Made by a program: the position numbers and the translations under genes
Shown here: positions 27,002-36,972 of the stretch, in pieces
How the letters are laid out: each line of letters opens with the position of its first letter
How positions within the stretch are numbered: the stretch's first letter is position 1
Origin: Saccharopolyspora sp. NFXS83
Lineage (GTDB): Bacteria > Actinomycetota > Actinomycetes > Mycobacteriales > Pseudonocardiaceae
Length of the DNA: 64,000 bases
Assembly (NCBI RefSeq): GCF_026241095.1
Contig: NZ_JAPFGB010000021.1
Location: 1 to 64,000 of the forward strand
Direction: 5' to 3'
The notes under the pieces: model-generated
What the model was told of the DNA's origin: nothing
Database searches by the model: none
Seen by the model: the letters and a program-made list of their open reading frames with translations, nothing else

Positions 27002-27676
27002 TCAGCGTGCGCGGCGGGCCAACCGCTCCGGGTCGAGGATCAGCACGCTCTTGCCTTCCAGGCGCAGCCAGCCGCGGTGCGCGAAGTCGGCCAACGCCTT
27101 GTTCACGGTCTCCCGCGAGGCGCCGACGTACTGCGCGATCTCTTCCTGCGTGAGGTCGTGGGTGACCCGCAGCAGGCCCGCTTCCTGGCTGCCGAAGCGC
27201 TGCGCGAGCTGCAGCAGCGCCTTGGCGACGCGACCGGGCACGTCGGTGAAGATCAGGTCGGCGAGCATGCCGTTGGTCCGGCGCAGCCTGCGCGCGACGA
27301 CCCGCAGCAGCTGCTCGGCGATCTCCGGCCGGGTGCCGATCCACTGCCGCAGCGCGCTGCGGTCCATGGTCAGCGCGCGCACCTCGGTCACGGTGGTGGC
27401 CGTCGACGTGCGCGGGCCCGGATCGAAGATGGACAGCTCGCCGAACATGTCCGACGGGCCCATGATCGCCAGCAGGTTCTCGCGGCCGTCCGGAGACTTG
27501 CGCCCGAGCTTGACCTTGCCGTTCTGGATGATGTAGAGCCGGTCGCCCGGCTCGCCTTCGGCGAAGATCACGTGTCCACGCGGGAACTCAGACGGTTCCA
27601 GCGATTGGGTCAGCGCCTCCGCTGCGGCCGGTTCCACGCCCTGGAAGATTCCGGCGCGGGAAAGGGTCTCGTCCAC
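27002..27676 (-). CDS. crp: Crp/Fnr-family transcription regulator (Rv3676/GlxR orthologue)
   Basis: The 224-residue protein is a cAMP-type regulator. The N-terminal cyclic-nucleotide domain contains [19 protein letters not shown] and [18 protein letters not shown], where the Glu and the Arg-Thr of the phosphate cassette contact cAMP. A dimer helix and a C-terminal winged helix ([20 protein letters not shown]) follow. Length and sequence style match mycobacterial Crp and corynebacterial GlxR. GTG start 27676 has GGAGGGA upstream. It is monocistronic, with a strong terminator. It should be a global regulator of carbon and energy genes; a direct target in the window was not found. Confidence 0.95.
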   Translation of the reverse strand: MDETLSRAGIFQGVEPAAAEALTQSLEPSEFPRGHVIFAEGEPGDRLYIIQNGKVKLGRKSPDGRENLLAIMGPSDMFGELSIFDPGPRTSTATTVTEVRALTMDRSALRQWIGTRPEIAEQLLRVVARRLRRTNGMLADLIFTDVPGRVAKALLQLAQRFGSQEAGLLRVTHDLTQEEIAQYVGASRETVNKALADFAHRGWLRLEGKSVLILDPERLARRAR

Positions 27677-27769
27677 CTCGTCCCTCCATGTTGAGACGCG
27701 GCGGCTCGTTCGATGCGGCACCCGCGTGCGCGGGCACCGGACTGTGCCGCCGATCACTACCAGTTGAGT

Positions 27770-28045
27770 TTAAGACTGGTCGCGGGAACGGCGAGTTCGC
27801 AGCTTGCCGGCGCGTCCCACCCTGCGTAGCTGGAACAGCTCCAGCGCACGTCCAATTCCCTGCCGGAACAGCGCCCGGACCTCGTCCGGCCGGGCGTTCT
27901 CCAGCAGCTCTTCAACCTCGTTCTCTTGCACCGCGACGTGCCGCAAGCGTGCCTCCACGCGCTCCATGAAGAGCGTGAAGAACATGATCACTAGCGGAAC
28001 GACGATAACGAACCAGGCAGTCATGATGCTTGAATCCTCGCTCAT
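27770..28045 (-). CDS. Small single-pass membrane protein (Rv3675 position)
   Basis: The 91-residue protein begins [20 protein letters not shown] and has one N-terminal membrane helix (to about residue 26). A cytoplasmic tail follows, with a charged helix ([20 protein letters not shown]) and a basic C-terminus ([18 protein letters not shown]). ATG 28045 is preferred; a second Met (MTAWF) seven codons later is possible. A small membrane protein stands between crp and nth in mycobacteria too. Function unknown. Confidence 0.7.
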   Translation of the reverse strand: MSEDSSIMTAWFVIVVPLVIMFFTLFMERVEARLRHVAVQENEVEELLENARPDEVRALFRQGIGRALELFQLRRVGRAGKLRTRRSRDQS

Positions 28046-28129
28046 GCCTTCGAGACGGACGCAACCGGGGGTGGGTTGCCCGTCGATGGGGTCGGGTTCG
28101 GGTGTCGCCGTGGTCCGTACTCTGGTGGA

Positions 28130-29122
28130 GTGCCGGAGCCAGCCCACGACAGTTCTCAGCCTGGTCGATCATCCTCACATCAGCCTTCGGCGGGCCGGTC
28201 GGCGCCCACCCGAACCACGGTCGCCGGGAAGGTGAACACCGGCTCTTCGCGTGCCCGACCAGCGGAAACAACCGGTGGGGCGGCGGCGAGCCGCTCCTCG
28301 GCACCCGGCCGGGCGAAGCCCGCGGCCCGTCGTGCCGCGTCCCGCGCGGAGACGCGGACCGGGTTGGTCCGGCGGGCGCGGCGCATGGTCCGCACCCTCG
28401 CCGAAGCCTATCCGGACGCGCACTGCGAGCTCGACTTCGGTGACCCGCTGCAACTGGCGGTGGCGACCATCCTGTCCGCGCAGTGCACGGACAAGCGGGT
28501 CAACCAGGTCACCCCCGCCTTGTTCGCGCGCTACCCGGAGGCCGCCGACTACGCGGGCGCCGACCGGACCGAGCTGGAGGAGATGATCCGCTCCACCGGC
28601 TTCTACCGGAACAAGGCGAACTCCCTGATGGGCCTGGGCGCCGCGCTCGTGGACGAGCACGGCGGGCAGGTGCCGCCGCGGCTGGCGGACCTGGTGAAGC
28701 TGCCGGGCATCGGCCGCAAGACCGCCAACGTGATCCTCGGCAACGCCTTCGACGTCCCCGGCATCACCGTGGACACGCACTTCGGTCGGCTGGTGCGCCG
28801 CTGGGGCTGGACGGCGGAGGAGGACCCGGTCAAGGTCGAGCACGCGATCGGCGAGCTGATCCCCCGCAAGGAGTGGACGATGCTCTCGCACTACGTGATC
28901 TTCCACGGGCGCCGCGTGTGCCACGCGCGCAAGCCCGCGTGCGGCGCGTGCCTGCTGGCGAAGGACTGCCCGGCGTTCGGCGCGGGCCCCGAGGAGCCGC
29001 GGGCGGCGGCGAAGCTGGTCCGCGGCCCGGAGGCGCCGCGGCTGCTGGAGCTGGCCGGGGTCGCCGACGAGCTGGACGAGAAGACCGTCGAGCAGGCCGC
29101 GGCGAAGGAGCCGGACGCGTGA
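28130..29122 (+). CDS. nth: Endonuclease III, base-excision repair glycosylase/AP lyase
   Basis: The core (about residues 90-310 of 330) is endonuclease III, which removes oxidised pyrimidines from DNA. It shows [19 protein letters not shown] with the catalytic Lys region, the helix-hairpin-helix [13 protein letters not shown], catalytic Asp in [13 protein letters not shown], and the 4Fe-4S ligands C-x6-C-x2-C-x5-C in [17 protein letters not shown]. The N-terminal 85 residues are Ser/Arg/Ala-rich and disordered; the true start may be later, for example the ATG at about 28385. The last four bases overlap the TlpA-like gene. Confidence 0.93.
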   Translation: MPEPAHDSSQPGRSSSHQPSAGRSAPTRTTVAGKVNTGSSRARPAETTGGAAASRSSAPGRAKPAARRAASRAETRTGLVRRARRMVRTLAEAYPDAHCELDFGDPLQLAVATILSAQCTDKRVNQVTPALFARYPEAADYAGADRTELEEMIRSTGFYRNKANSLMGLGAALVDEHGGQVPPRLADLVKLPGIGRKTANVILGNAFDVPGITVDTHFGRLVRRWGWTAEEDPVKVEHAIGELIPRKEWTMLSHYVIFHGRRVCHARKPACGACLLAKDCPAFGAGPEEPRAAAKLVRGPEAPRLLELAGVADELDEKTVEQAAAKEPDA

Positions 29123-29772
29123 GCCGGTGGCGGGGTCTGCGCGAGTTCCGCCGCGAGATCCAGTGGACGGTCGTCGTGCTGGTGCTGGCGGGGCTGGCCG
29201 TGATCGCGCTGTGGCCGGGCGGTTCCGGCGACGGTGGTGGACCGGCGGGGAGCCCTCCCGGCTCGGAGCAACGCGCGGCGCCCCCGGTCGACCCGGCGCT
29301 GCGCGGCGGGCTCGAGCCCTGCCCGGCGCCGCAGCCCGGCGGACCCGCGGAGCTGGCCGGGGCGACCGGCACCTGCCTGGCCGACGGCCGCCCGGTGGAC
29401 GTCGGCGCCGCCCTCGCGGGACGGCCCGCGCTGGTCAACGTGTGGGCGACCTGGTGCGGCCCGTGCCGCACCGAGCTGCCCGCGCTGCAGGCCTACTCCG
29501 AGCGCCCCGGCTCGATCCCGGTGCTGGGAGTGCAGGTGCAGAGCGACGAGGCTGGCGGCCTGGAACTGCTGCGCGACCTCGGCGTGCGGTTCCCCGCCGT
29601 GCACGACGCGGACGGGGCGGTGCGGTCGGCGCTGCGGGTGCCGAACGTGCTGCCCGCGAGCTTCGTGATCACCGCGGGCGGTGAGGTCCGGCGGATCGAT
29701 CCGCCGGAGGTGTTCGAGTCCGCGGACGCGGTCGACGCCGCCGTCCGCCGCACCTTGGGAGGCCGGTCGTGA
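29119..29772 (+). CDS. Membrane-anchored thioredoxin-like (TlpA/ResA) protein (Rv3673c-like)
   Basis: The 217-residue protein has an N-terminal membrane helix ([19 protein letters not shown]), a Gly/Pro-rich linker and an extracytoplasmic thioredoxin fold. The redox motif is WCGPC in [18 protein letters not shown], and the cis-Pro segment is [10 protein letters not shown]. It probably reduces or shuffles disulfides of envelope proteins or cytochrome c apoproteins. GTG start overlaps nth by GTGA, and its own stop overlaps the NUDIX start: a tight operon nth-tlpA-nudix-marP conserved in mycobacteria. Confidence 0.92.
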   Translation: MSRWRGLREFRREIQWTVVVLVLAGLAVIALWPGGSGDGGGPAGSPPGSEQRAAPPVDPALRGGLEPCPAPQPGGPAELAGATGTCLADGRPVDVGAALAGRPALVNVWATWCGPCRTELPALQAYSERPGSIPVLGVQVQSDEAGGLELLRDLGVRFPAVHDADGAVRSALRVPNVLPASFVITAGGEVRRIDPPEVFESADAVDAAVRRTLGGRS

Positions 29773-30464
29773 CGGACCGCGTGGTCGACGGAGCGGACGC
29801 GCCGGAGTGGCTGCGCCCGCTGGTCCAGCGCAGCGTCGACATCGACCAGGGGCATTTCGGCTGGCCGCGCCTGCGGCCCCCGCGCAGCGCCCGCCCGGCG
29901 GCGGTCCTGATCTTGTTCGGGGAGCACGAGGACGGCCCGGACGTCCTGCTGCTGCGCCGCGCGGACGGGCTCAGCTCGCACCCCGGCCAGGTCGCGTTCC
30001 CCGGCGGCTCGATCGACGACACCGATGCCGGCCCGGTCGATGCGGCCCTGCGCGAGGCGCAGGAGGAGGTCGGCGTGCTGCCCGCGGGCATCCGGCCGCT
30101 GGCGACGCTGCCGGAGCTGCACGTGCCGCACAGCGGTTTCCGGGTGACACCGGTGCTCGCGCATTGGCGGGAACCGTCTCCGGTGGCCCCGGTCGATCTC
30201 GGGGAGACTCGGGCGGTGGCGCGGGTGCCGTTGTCGTGGCTGGCGGATCCGGTGAACCGGGTCCTGGTGGGGCTGCGGGACGGGCGGCGGGGACCCGCCT
30301 TCCTCGTGCCGGGGATGCTGGTCTGGGGGTTCACCGGCGCGTTGCTGTCCGGCGTGCTCGACCTCGGGGGTTGGTCCGAGAGCTGGGAGGGTGCCGAGAT
30401 GCTGGAGTTGGACGAGGCGTGGCGGGCCGCGGAAGAGGCTGCCGACGTCGGCTTCGACCGGTGA
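29769..30464 (+). CDS. NUDIX hydrolase, CoA-diphosphatase type (Rv3672c-like)
   Basis: The 231-residue protein has a NUDIX box in GQVAFPGGSIDD, then ALREAQEEVGV with the metal-binding R-E-x-x-E-E. The preceding LRRADGLSSHPGQVAFPGG pattern is that of the CoA pyrophosphatase (NudL-like) group. GTG start at 29769 overlaps the upstream stop. It sits directly before marP, as in M. tuberculosis. Cytoplasmic; the exact nucleotide substrate is not certain. Confidence 0.9.
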   Translation: MTDRVVDGADAPEWLRPLVQRSVDIDQGHFGWPRLRPPRSARPAAVLILFGEHEDGPDVLLLRRADGLSSHPGQVAFPGGSIDDTDAGPVDAALREAQEEVGVLPAGIRPLATLPELHVPHSGFRVTPVLAHWREPSPVAPVDLGETRAVARVPLSWLADPVNRVLVGLRDGRRGPAFLVPGMLVWGFTGALLSGVLDLGGWSESWEGAEMLELDEAWRAAEEAADVGFDR

Positions 30465-30520
30465 TGGTGAGCTGATCGGGTCGTGCCGGTAGGGGGCGGG
30501 ACGCGGAGGAAGGGTGTTCG

Positions 30521-31705
30521 GTGAACTGGGTCGATCTGCTGGTGGTGGCGCTGGCGTTGCTGGCCGCCGTGTCCGGCGCGCGCAACGGCCTGGTCACCGC
30601 GTTGTTCTCGTTCCTCGGGGTGTTCGTCGGCGCGATCGTGGGGCTGCGGGTGGCGCCGTTGCTGCTGGAGCGCTTGGACAGCCAACCGGCCCGGATCGGT
30701 TTCGGCGTGGGCATCGTCGTGCTGCTGGTGGCGTTCGGCGAGACCTTCGGCATGTGGGCGGGCCGGGAGCTGCGGGACCGCATCACCTCGCCGAAGTTGA
30801 CCGGCGTGGACAACGTGCTGGGCGCGGTGCTGCAGTGCGTGGCGGTGTTCGTGGTCGCCTGGCTGGTGGCGCTGCCGTTCACCTCGGCCACGGCGATGCC
30901 GGGGCTGGCGTCGGCGATCACCCGGTCGCAGGTGCTCAGCCAGGTGGACTCGGTCATGCCGCCGGCGGTGAAATCGTTGCCGGACGAGTTGCGCCGGATG
31001 CTCGGCGTGAGCGGGTTCCCGGACGCGTTGGAGCCGTTCTCGCAGACGCCCGTGGCCGCGATCGACCCGCCGGACCAGGCGCTGGCCGACAGCGACGTGG
31101 TGCGCAACGCGCAGACCAGCGTGGTGAAGGTGCGGGGCCGCGCGGCCTCGTGCGCGCGGGCGCTGGAGGGCACCGGGTTCGTCGTGGCCCCGAACCGGGT
31201 GATGACGAACGCCCACGTGGTGGCCGGGACGGATCGGGTGGCGATCGAGGTGGGCCGCGGTGAGTTCGCCGCGGACGTGGTGATGTTCGATCCGGCGACC
31301 GACCTCGCGGTGCTGGCGGTGCCGGACCTGGACGCGGACGCGATGCCGCTGGACCAGGCGGAGGTACCGCCCGGCGCCAGCGTGATCGCGCTGGGCTACC
31401 CGCTGGACGGCCCGTACACGGCGTCCGCGGGCCGGTTGCGCCAGCGCATCAACCTGCGCGGTCCGGACATCTACGACGCGAACACCGTGGTGCGGGACGT
31501 GTACACGGTGCGCGGCAAGGTGCAGAGCGGGAACTCGGGCGGTCCGCTGATCGACCCGCAGGGCGATGTGGTGGGCGTCGTGTTCGGCGCCGCGGTGGAC
31601 GACCCGGAGACGGGTTTCGCGCTGACCGCGGACGAGGTGTTCGACGAGGTCGCGGAGGCCTCGTCGTTGACGACGCCGGTCCCCACCGGCGAGTGCACCG
31701 GCTGA
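30521..31705 (+). CDS. marP: Membrane serine protease MarP
   Basis: The 394-residue protein has four N-terminal membrane helices (residues about 1-130, CvpA-like) and a periplasmic chymotrypsin-fold protease. The triad residues lie in TNAHVVAG (His), DLAVLAV (Asp) and GNSGGPL (Ser). A Cys pair around RAASCARA and TGECTG could form the redox-sensitive disulfide known in MarP. In M. tuberculosis MarP gives resistance to acid and oxidative stress by processing a peptidoglycan hydrolase (family knowledge). GTG start with GGAAGGG upstream. It ends the nth-tlpA-nudix unit. Confidence 0.95.
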   Translation: MNWVDLLVVALALLAAVSGARNGLVTALFSFLGVFVGAIVGLRVAPLLLERLDSQPARIGFGVGIVVLLVAFGETFGMWAGRELRDRITSPKLTGVDNVLGAVLQCVAVFVVAWLVALPFTSATAMPGLASAITRSQVLSQVDSVMPPAVKSLPDELRRMLGVSGFPDALEPFSQTPVAAIDPPDQALADSDVVRNAQTSVVKVRGRAASCARALEGTGFVVAPNRVMTNAHVVAGTDRVAIEVGRGEFAADVVMFDPATDLAVLAVPDLDADAMPLDQAEVPPGASVIALGYPLDGPYTASAGRLRQRINLRGPDIYDANTVVRDVYTVRGKVQSGNSGGPLIDPQGDVVGVVFGAAVDDPETGFALTADEVFDEVAEASSLTTPVPTGECTG

Positions 31706-31754
31706 CCCGTCCGGCCGGTCGCTCCGGGCGGAACTCCGCGCCGTGGACGCGCGA

Positions 31755-31794
31755 AAGGCCAGGGACCCGGTTCGCACCGGGTGCACCTGGCCTT
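31755..31794. terminator. Bidirectional terminator between marP and holin-like gene
   Basis: aaggccagg and cctggcctt flank an inner cccgg/ccggg stem. The palindrome sits between two convergent gene ends and can act on both strands, although T-runs are short. Confidence 0.65.
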
Positions 31795-31838
31795 GACGGC
31801 GACTCGTCCGACGTCCGCGCGGGACGTCGCGGTTCGCA

Positions 31839-32351
31839 CTAGCTCGTGATGGCCTCTTGGGCCGCGTCCTGCCCGCGACGCTGGGTGAGCTGCTTGGTGT
31901 CCTTGAGCGTCGCGATGGTGCGCTTCGGCGCTCGGATCTTGCGCACCCGCAGGTAGCCGAGCAGGCCGAACAGACCGGCGACGAGCAGCATCAGCAGGAA
32001 CACGATCCCGAAGGAAGCCCAGCGCCAGATGCCCAGCGCGTTGAGGCCTTCGGCGAGCGTGAAGAAGAGGAAGAACATGCTGAAGCCGAGCACGGCCAGC
32101 GCGAGGACGAAGTAGACGCTGCCTTTGACGCCCTTCTTGACCTCGCCGGTGACCTCGGCCTTCGCCAGTTCGATCTCCGCGCGGACCAGCGTCGACAGGT
32201 GCGCGGTCGCGTCGCGCACGAGGGCGCCGATCGACTGCTCGCTGCCCGCGCCAGTGCCCTCTTCGGACAGCGGGAGGGACGTGACGGCCGACCAGGCTGC
32301 GCCGTCGCTGCTGCCTTGCTGGTTCTTCTGGGCGCTGTTCACGCCCGCCAT
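31839..32351 (-). CDS. Phage-holin-superfamily III membrane protein (Rv3669-like)
   Basis: The 170-residue protein has an N-terminal soluble helix (SIGALVRDATAHLSTLVRAEIELAKAE is the family signature region) and two membrane helices (about 75-100 and 105-130). A basic C-terminal tail follows. Such DUF1469 proteins are common housekeeping membrane proteins and not true phage holins. It keeps the position of Rv3669 downstream of marP. Function unknown. Confidence 0.85.
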   Translation of the reverse strand: MAGVNSAQKNQQGSSDGAAWSAVTSLPLSEEGTGAGSEQSIGALVRDATAHLSTLVRAEIELAKAEVTGEVKKGVKGSVYFVLALAVLGFSMFFLFFTLAEGLNALGIWRWASFGIVFLLMLLVAGLFGLLGYLRVRKIRAPKRTIATLKDTKQLTQRRGQDAAQEAITS

Positions 32352-32423
32352 CGTGCCACGCCGCCCGAACCGTGACCGAGCGAGACTCCTCGGGTGTTAT
32401 CGGTGAGTGATCTCCGAGACTGC

Positions 32424-33647
32424 TCAGTTCAGCTCCCGGGCGGCCCTCCGGCCTCGCCGCAGCAGCATCGCGGAAGCGACGAGCGAGGCGAGCGCGGAGG
32501 CGATGAGCACGGCCGTCTTGGCGCGTTCGGCCGCGTCCCCGGCCAGCGACAGCTCGGCGATGAGCAGGCTCACGGTGAAACCGACGCCGCCGAGCATCGC
32601 CAGCGCCGACAGGTCCAGCCAGGTGACTCCGGTGGGCCGGGAACCGAGCCCGAGCTTCACCGCGAGGTAGGAGATGCCGAAGATCCCGATGAACTTGCCG
32701 AAGAACAACCCGGCCATCACGGCGATCGGGATCCGGTCGTGGAACAGCGCGCCGAGCGCTTCGCCGTTCACCGGCACCCCGGCGGCGAAGAACGCGAACA
32801 CCGGCACGATCAGCCCCGCCGACCAGGGCTGCAGCCGGTGTTCGAGCCGCATCGACGGCGAGGCGGTCTCGTCCGGGTCGGTCCTCACCCTGGTGAGCAG
32901 CCCGAGCGCGACCCCGGCGATGGTGGCGTGGATGCCGCTGCTGTGCACCGCGACCCAGGTGGCGAGCGCCAGCGGGAGGTAGAGGAAGGGCGTGGTGATC
33001 CGCTTGCGCTGGGCGAACCAGTAGGCGGCGCAGAGCACGACCGCCGCGAGCAGCGCGAGCACGCTCAGCCCGTCGGTGAACAGCACGGCGATGATGATGA
33101 TGGCGCCGAGGTCGTCGACGACGGCGAGGCTGAGCAGGAACACCCGAGCCGCGGTCGGCATCCCCGATCCGGTCAGCGACAGCACGCCCAGCGCGAACGC
33201 GATGTCGGTGGCCACCGGGATCGCCCACGCCTGGTCCGCGCCCGGTGCGCCGTGCCCGATGGCGAAGGCCATCGCGGCGGGCACGACCATGCCGCCGAAC
33301 GCGGCCAGCACGGGCAGCGTCGCGGTCTTGCGGTCGGCGAGCTCCCCGACGACGAGCTCCCGCTTGAGTTCGAGCCCGGCGACGAAGAAGAAGATCGCCA
33401 GCAGCCCGTCCTTGACCCACTCGCCGACGGTGAGGTCGAGATGCAGCGCGTGCGGTCCGATCGGGAAGTCCCGCACGCCTTCGTAGAGGCCGCTGATCGG
33501 GGAGTTCGCCGCGATCAGCGCGAGGGCCGTCGCGACCAGCAGGACCATGCCACCGACGGTTTCGGTGCGCAGGTACTCGGCGAAGTCGAAGACCTTGGCG
33601 CGCGCCGTGCCGCCGTGCGCGGCGGGGTCGGATTCGGGTTCGGTCAT
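32424..33647 (-). CDS. nhaA: Na+/H+ antiporter NhaA
   Basis: The 407-residue protein has about 12 membrane helices and clear NhaA motifs: ANSPISGLYEG near the start, AVVDDLGAIIIIAVLF with the paired Asp residues that carry Na+/H+, FALGVLSL, and PVFAFFAAGVPVNG. It exchanges Na+ for H+ at the plasma membrane to control pH and sodium. ATG start 33647 follows GGAAGG. It lies between the holin-like gene and acs on the same strand. Confidence 0.95.
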   Translation of the reverse strand: MTEPESDPAAHGGTARAKVFDFAEYLRTETVGGMVLLVATALALIAANSPISGLYEGVRDFPIGPHALHLDLTVGEWVKDGLLAIFFFVAGLELKRELVVGELADRKTATLPVLAAFGGMVVPAAMAFAIGHGAPGADQAWAIPVATDIAFALGVLSLTGSGMPTAARVFLLSLAVVDDLGAIIIIAVLFTDGLSVLALLAAVVLCAAYWFAQRKRITTPFLYLPLALATWVAVHSSGIHATIAGVALGLLTRVRTDPDETASPSMRLEHRLQPWSAGLIVPVFAFFAAGVPVNGEALGALFHDRIPIAVMAGLFFGKFIGIFGISYLAVKLGLGSRPTGVTWLDLSALAMLGGVGFTVSLLIAELSLAGDAAERAKTAVLIASALASLVASAMLLRRGRRAARELN

Positions 33648-33798
33648 CGGTAAGCCTTCCGGTCGCGAGCACGTTGACGCCTCGCCGACCAGACTTCCCG
33701 GCACACCCTGCGAGGGACCCTAACAGCCACGGTGCGGGTCATCGCCGTGTCGAACATCTCGATGCCTCGCGGAGGCGGCGCACCGCGGGCGTCCGCGC

Positions 33799-33838
33799 GC
33801 GGAGAAGGCCCGACCCCGTGGGGCCGGGCCTTCTCCGC
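33799..33838 (-). terminator. Terminator of acs
   Basis: gcggagaaggcccg and its complement cgggccttctccgc pair perfectly around accccgtggggc, which can pair further. It starts 11 bases after the acs stop codon. Confidence 0.75.
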
Positions 33839-33848
33839 GGTGCCGATG

Positions 33849-35828
33849 TCACTCGTCGGAGGACTTGTTCAGGCCCTTCGAGATGAGGTCCATGACCGAG
33901 GAGTCCGCCAGCGTCGAGACGTCGCCGACCTCGCGGTTCTCCGCCACGTCCCGCAGCAGCCTGCGCATGATCTTGCCGGAGCGCGTCTTCGGCAGCTCCT
34001 GCACGACCATGATCTGCCGCGGCTTCGCGATCGGGCCGATCTCGTGCGAGACGTGGTCGCGCAGCGCCTTCAGCGCCGCTTCCCCGCCCGAGCCGTCGGC
34101 GGCGTTGCCGCGCAGGATGACGAACGCGACGATGCCCTGCCCGGTGGTCGGGTCGCTCGCGCCGACGACCGCGGCCTCCGCGACCGTCGGGTGCGACACC
34201 AGCGCCGATTCGACCTCGGTGGTGGAGATGCGGTGCCCGGAGACGTTCATGACGTCGTCCACCCGGCCCAGCAGCCACACGTCGCCGTCCTCGTCGTACT
34301 TCGCGCCGTCACCGGCGAAGTAGTACCCGAGGTCGGCGAACTTCGACCAGTAGGTGTCCTTGAAGCGCTGGTCGTCGCCCCAGATGCCGCGCAGCATCGC
34401 CGGCCACGGCTTGTCCAGCACCAGCAGACCGCCTCCGCCGGGGCCGACGTCCTCGCCGGTCTCGTCGACGACCTTCGCGGAGATGCCGGGCAGCGCGACC
34501 TGCGCCGAACCGGGCTTGGTCGCCGTGACACCGGGCAGCGGCGAGATCATGATCGCGCCGGTCTCGGTCTGCCACCAGGTGTCCACGATCGGGGCCGTGC
34601 CGCCGCCGATGTTGTCCCGGTACCAGATCCAGGCCTCGGGGTTGATCGGTTCGCCGACCGAGCCGAGCACGCGCAGCGAGGACAGGTCGTACTTCGCCGG
34701 GATCTCCGCGCCCCACTTCATGAACGTGCGGATCGTCGTCGGCGCCGTGTAGTACAGCGTCACGCCGTACTTCTGCACGATCTCCCAGTGCCTGCCCTCG
34801 TGCGGGCTGTTCGGCGTGCCCTCGTAGATGACCTGCGACGATCCGTTCGCCAGCGGCCCGTACACGATGTAGGTGTGCCCGGTGACCCAGCCGATGTCGG
34901 CGGTGCACCAGTACACGTCCGACTCCGGCTTCAGGTCGAAGACGTTGCGGTGCGTGTAGGCGGCCTGGGTGAGGTAGCCGCCGGAGGTGTGCAGGATGCC
35001 CTTCGGGCTCCCGGTGGTGCCGGAGGTGTAGAGGATGAACAGCGGGTGCTCGGAGTCGAACACCTCCGGGGTGTGCTGGTCGGACTGCGGCTCGACGACG
35101 TCGTGCCACCACTTGTCCCGCTCGTTCCACTGCACGTCGGTGGCGGTGCGCTTGACCACGAGCACGTGCTCGACGCTCGGCGTGTGCTGCACGGCCTCGT
35201 CGACGTTGGCCTTCAGCGGCGCGGCCTTGCCGCGGCGGTACTGGCCGTCGCAGGTGATGACGACCTTCGCCTCGGCGTCGTTGATCCGGGCGCGCAGCGC
35301 TTCCGAGGAGAAGCCGCCGAACACGACGCTGTGCAGCGCGCCGAGGCGCGCGCAAGCGAGCATCGAGAACACGGCTTCGGGCAGCATCGGCAGGTAGATG
35401 GCGACGCGGTCGCCCGCGCCGACGCCGAGCGAGGCGAGCGCGTTCGCGGTGCGGCTGACTTCGCGCTGCAGCTCGGCGTAGGTGATCTCGCGGCTGTCGC
35501 CGGGCTCGCCTTCCCAGTGGATCGCGACGCGGTCGCCGTTGCCGTCGTCGACGTGGCGGTCCACGCAGTTGTAGGCGACGTTGAGCTTGCCGCCGACGAA
35601 CCACTTCGCGAACGGCGCGTCGGACCAGTCGAGGACCTGCTCCCACTTGGTGTCCCAGTGCAGGTGTTCGGCTTGGTCGGCCCAGAACCCCTCCCGGTCG
35701 GCCGCTGCCCTGTCGTACATCTCCGACGTGGCGTTGGCCGCTGCGGCGAACTCCGCCGGCGGCGGGAACGTCCTGCTCTCGGTGAGCAGGTTGTCCAGGG
35801 TCTTGCTCGGCCCGTCGGGCTGGCTCAT
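33849..35828 (-). CDS. acs: Acetyl-CoA synthetase
   Basis: The 659-residue AMP-forming enzyme makes acetyl-CoA from acetate, ATP and CoA. Visible motifs are the P-loop-like [11 protein letters not shown], the acyl-binding [27 protein letters not shown] and the C-terminal acetylatable Lys in [10 protein letters not shown]. Length is normal. ATG start 35828 has GGGAGG upstream. It is divergent from the Rv3662c-like gene, with a promoter region of 270 bp between them in which I see no further gene. Pat-type acetylation of the Lys is likely from the family. Confidence 0.97.
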   Translation of the reverse strand: MSQPDGPSKTLDNLLTESRTFPPPAEFAAAANATSEMYDRAAADREGFWADQAEHLHWDTKWEQVLDWSDAPFAKWFVGGKLNVAYNCVDRHVDDGNGDRVAIHWEGEPGDSREITYAELQREVSRTANALASLGVGAGDRVAIYLPMLPEAVFSMLACARLGALHSVVFGGFSSEALRARINDAEAKVVITCDGQYRRGKAAPLKANVDEAVQHTPSVEHVLVVKRTATDVQWNERDKWWHDVVEPQSDQHTPEVFDSEHPLFILYTSGTTGSPKGILHTSGGYLTQAAYTHRNVFDLKPESDVYWCTADIGWVTGHTYIVYGPLANGSSQVIYEGTPNSPHEGRHWEIVQKYGVTLYYTAPTTIRTFMKWGAEIPAKYDLSSLRVLGSVGEPINPEAWIWYRDNIGGGTAPIVDTWWQTETGAIMISPLPGVTATKPGSAQVALPGISAKVVDETGEDVGPGGGGLLVLDKPWPAMLRGIWGDDQRFKDTYWSKFADLGYYFAGDGAKYDEDGDVWLLGRVDDVMNVSGHRISTTEVESALVSHPTVAEAAVVGASDPTTGQGIVAFVILRGNAADGSGGEAALKALRDHVSHEIGPIAKPRQIMVVQELPKTRSGKIMRRLLRDVAENREVGDVSTLADSSVMDLISKGLNKSSDE

Positions 35829-36098
35829 TGCGGGGAACCTCCCTGCTGGCGGACGGCTGATGTCTTCTAGACCGTAATGCGATGGGGCTCACTCCGACAG
35901 AGCCGGCAAATTCGGTGTGGACCAATTCGGCGGAGGAGGTGTTCCCCCCGAGCCCCGCACCAGGGAGTCAGTCTCAAGCCGAAAACGTTGCAATCGAGTT
36001 GCCAAACGATCGGGCGACCCGCCGTGACGAGGGGGCGAGCGGCGTCCGAGCACGGGTTGTCCGCTCGCCGTACCGACCGGCAGGTAGCGTCCAGCCTC

Positions 36099-36854
36099 GT
36101 GAGTGCCCAAGAGTCGTTGCTCCCGCTGCTGGAGCTGCCCGGTGTCACCGACGCGGTCGCCGCCGCGCGGACGGCGATCGACGAGATCCACCGGCACCCG
36201 GCGAACCGCCGCGGCTGGCCCGCGACCAGCGCCGAGGCCTCGGTGCGAGCCGCGCGCGCCTCGGCCGCCGTCGCCGGTGGCGCCACCGAGATCCCGGACA
36301 GCGGCGAGGTCAGCGACCCGCTGCTGGCGGGCGCGTTGCGCGTGGCGGAGGCGCTGGGGCCGTTGCTGCCCACCTGGCAGCGCGCGCCGCTGCAGGCGCT
36401 GGCGCGACTGCACGTGCTGGCCGCCGCGGACCTCCCCGGCGACCCGGAGCGGCTGGGCAGGCCGCGGGCCGACGAGGCGGTGTCCGGCCGGCTCGACCTG
36501 CTCTCCCAGGTGGTCGCGGACGCGGGCGGCAAATCTCAAGGCGTCGTGCCGGGGCCCGTGCAGGCGGCGGTGGTGCACGGCGAACTGCTCGCGCTGGCCC
36601 CGTTCGGCGAGGTCGACGGCATCGTGGCGCGGGCCGCCGCGCGGCTCAGCGTGATCGGCAGCGGACTCGACCCGAAGGGCCTGGTCGTCCCGGAGGTCGC
36701 CTACTTCCGGCGGCAGGCCGACTACGAGGCCGCGGCGGCGGCCTTCGCCACCGGCGAACCCGACGGGGTCGCGCGGTGGATCGTGCACTGCTGCACGGCG
36801 CTGGAGACCGGCGCGCGCGAGGCGAAGTCCATCGCCGACGCCGTCGAAGCCTGA
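36099..36854 (+). CDS. Conserved actinobacterial protein (Rv3662c position)
   Basis: The 251-residue soluble protein starts at GTG 36099 (VSAQESLLPLLELPG). It is mostly alpha-helical, with conserved-looking segments HRHPANRRGWPATSAEASVR, LPTWQRAPLQALARLHVLA and GVARWIVHCCTALETGAREA. Its place between acs and the HAD phosphatase corresponds to Rv3662c of M. tuberculosis. Databases often label such proteins oxidoreductase without proof; no cofactor motif is seen. Function unknown. Confidence 0.82.
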   Translation: MSAQESLLPLLELPGVTDAVAAARTAIDEIHRHPANRRGWPATSAEASVRAARASAAVAGGATEIPDSGEVSDPLLAGALRVAEALGPLLPTWQRAPLQALARLHVLAAADLPGDPERLGRPRADEAVSGRLDLLSQVVADAGGKSQGVVPGPVQAAVVHGELLALAPFGEVDGIVARAAARLSVIGSGLDPKGLVVPEVAYFRRQADYEAAAAAFATGEPDGVARWIVHCCTALETGAREAKSIADAVEA

Positions 36855-36972
36855 CCTTCGCGGTCGGCGCGAGGAGTCCTCGCAGGACGATTCCTCGGTC
36901 GTCGTCTCGTCCGCGGCGGAGCCGCCGGGGGCTGCGCCGCGCGAACAGTTCTGGAAATGCCGAGGAGCGGAC

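Noticed and set aside
26305-27694. Several long plus-strand open frames across the gap and opposite crp
   Set aside because: They run antisense to crp and over its terminator, with low-complexity Arg/Ala-rich products.
31839-32351. Holin-like protein as evidence of a prophage
   Set aside because: Members of this holin-like family are conserved chromosomal membrane proteins in actinobacteria, and no phage genes adjoin.
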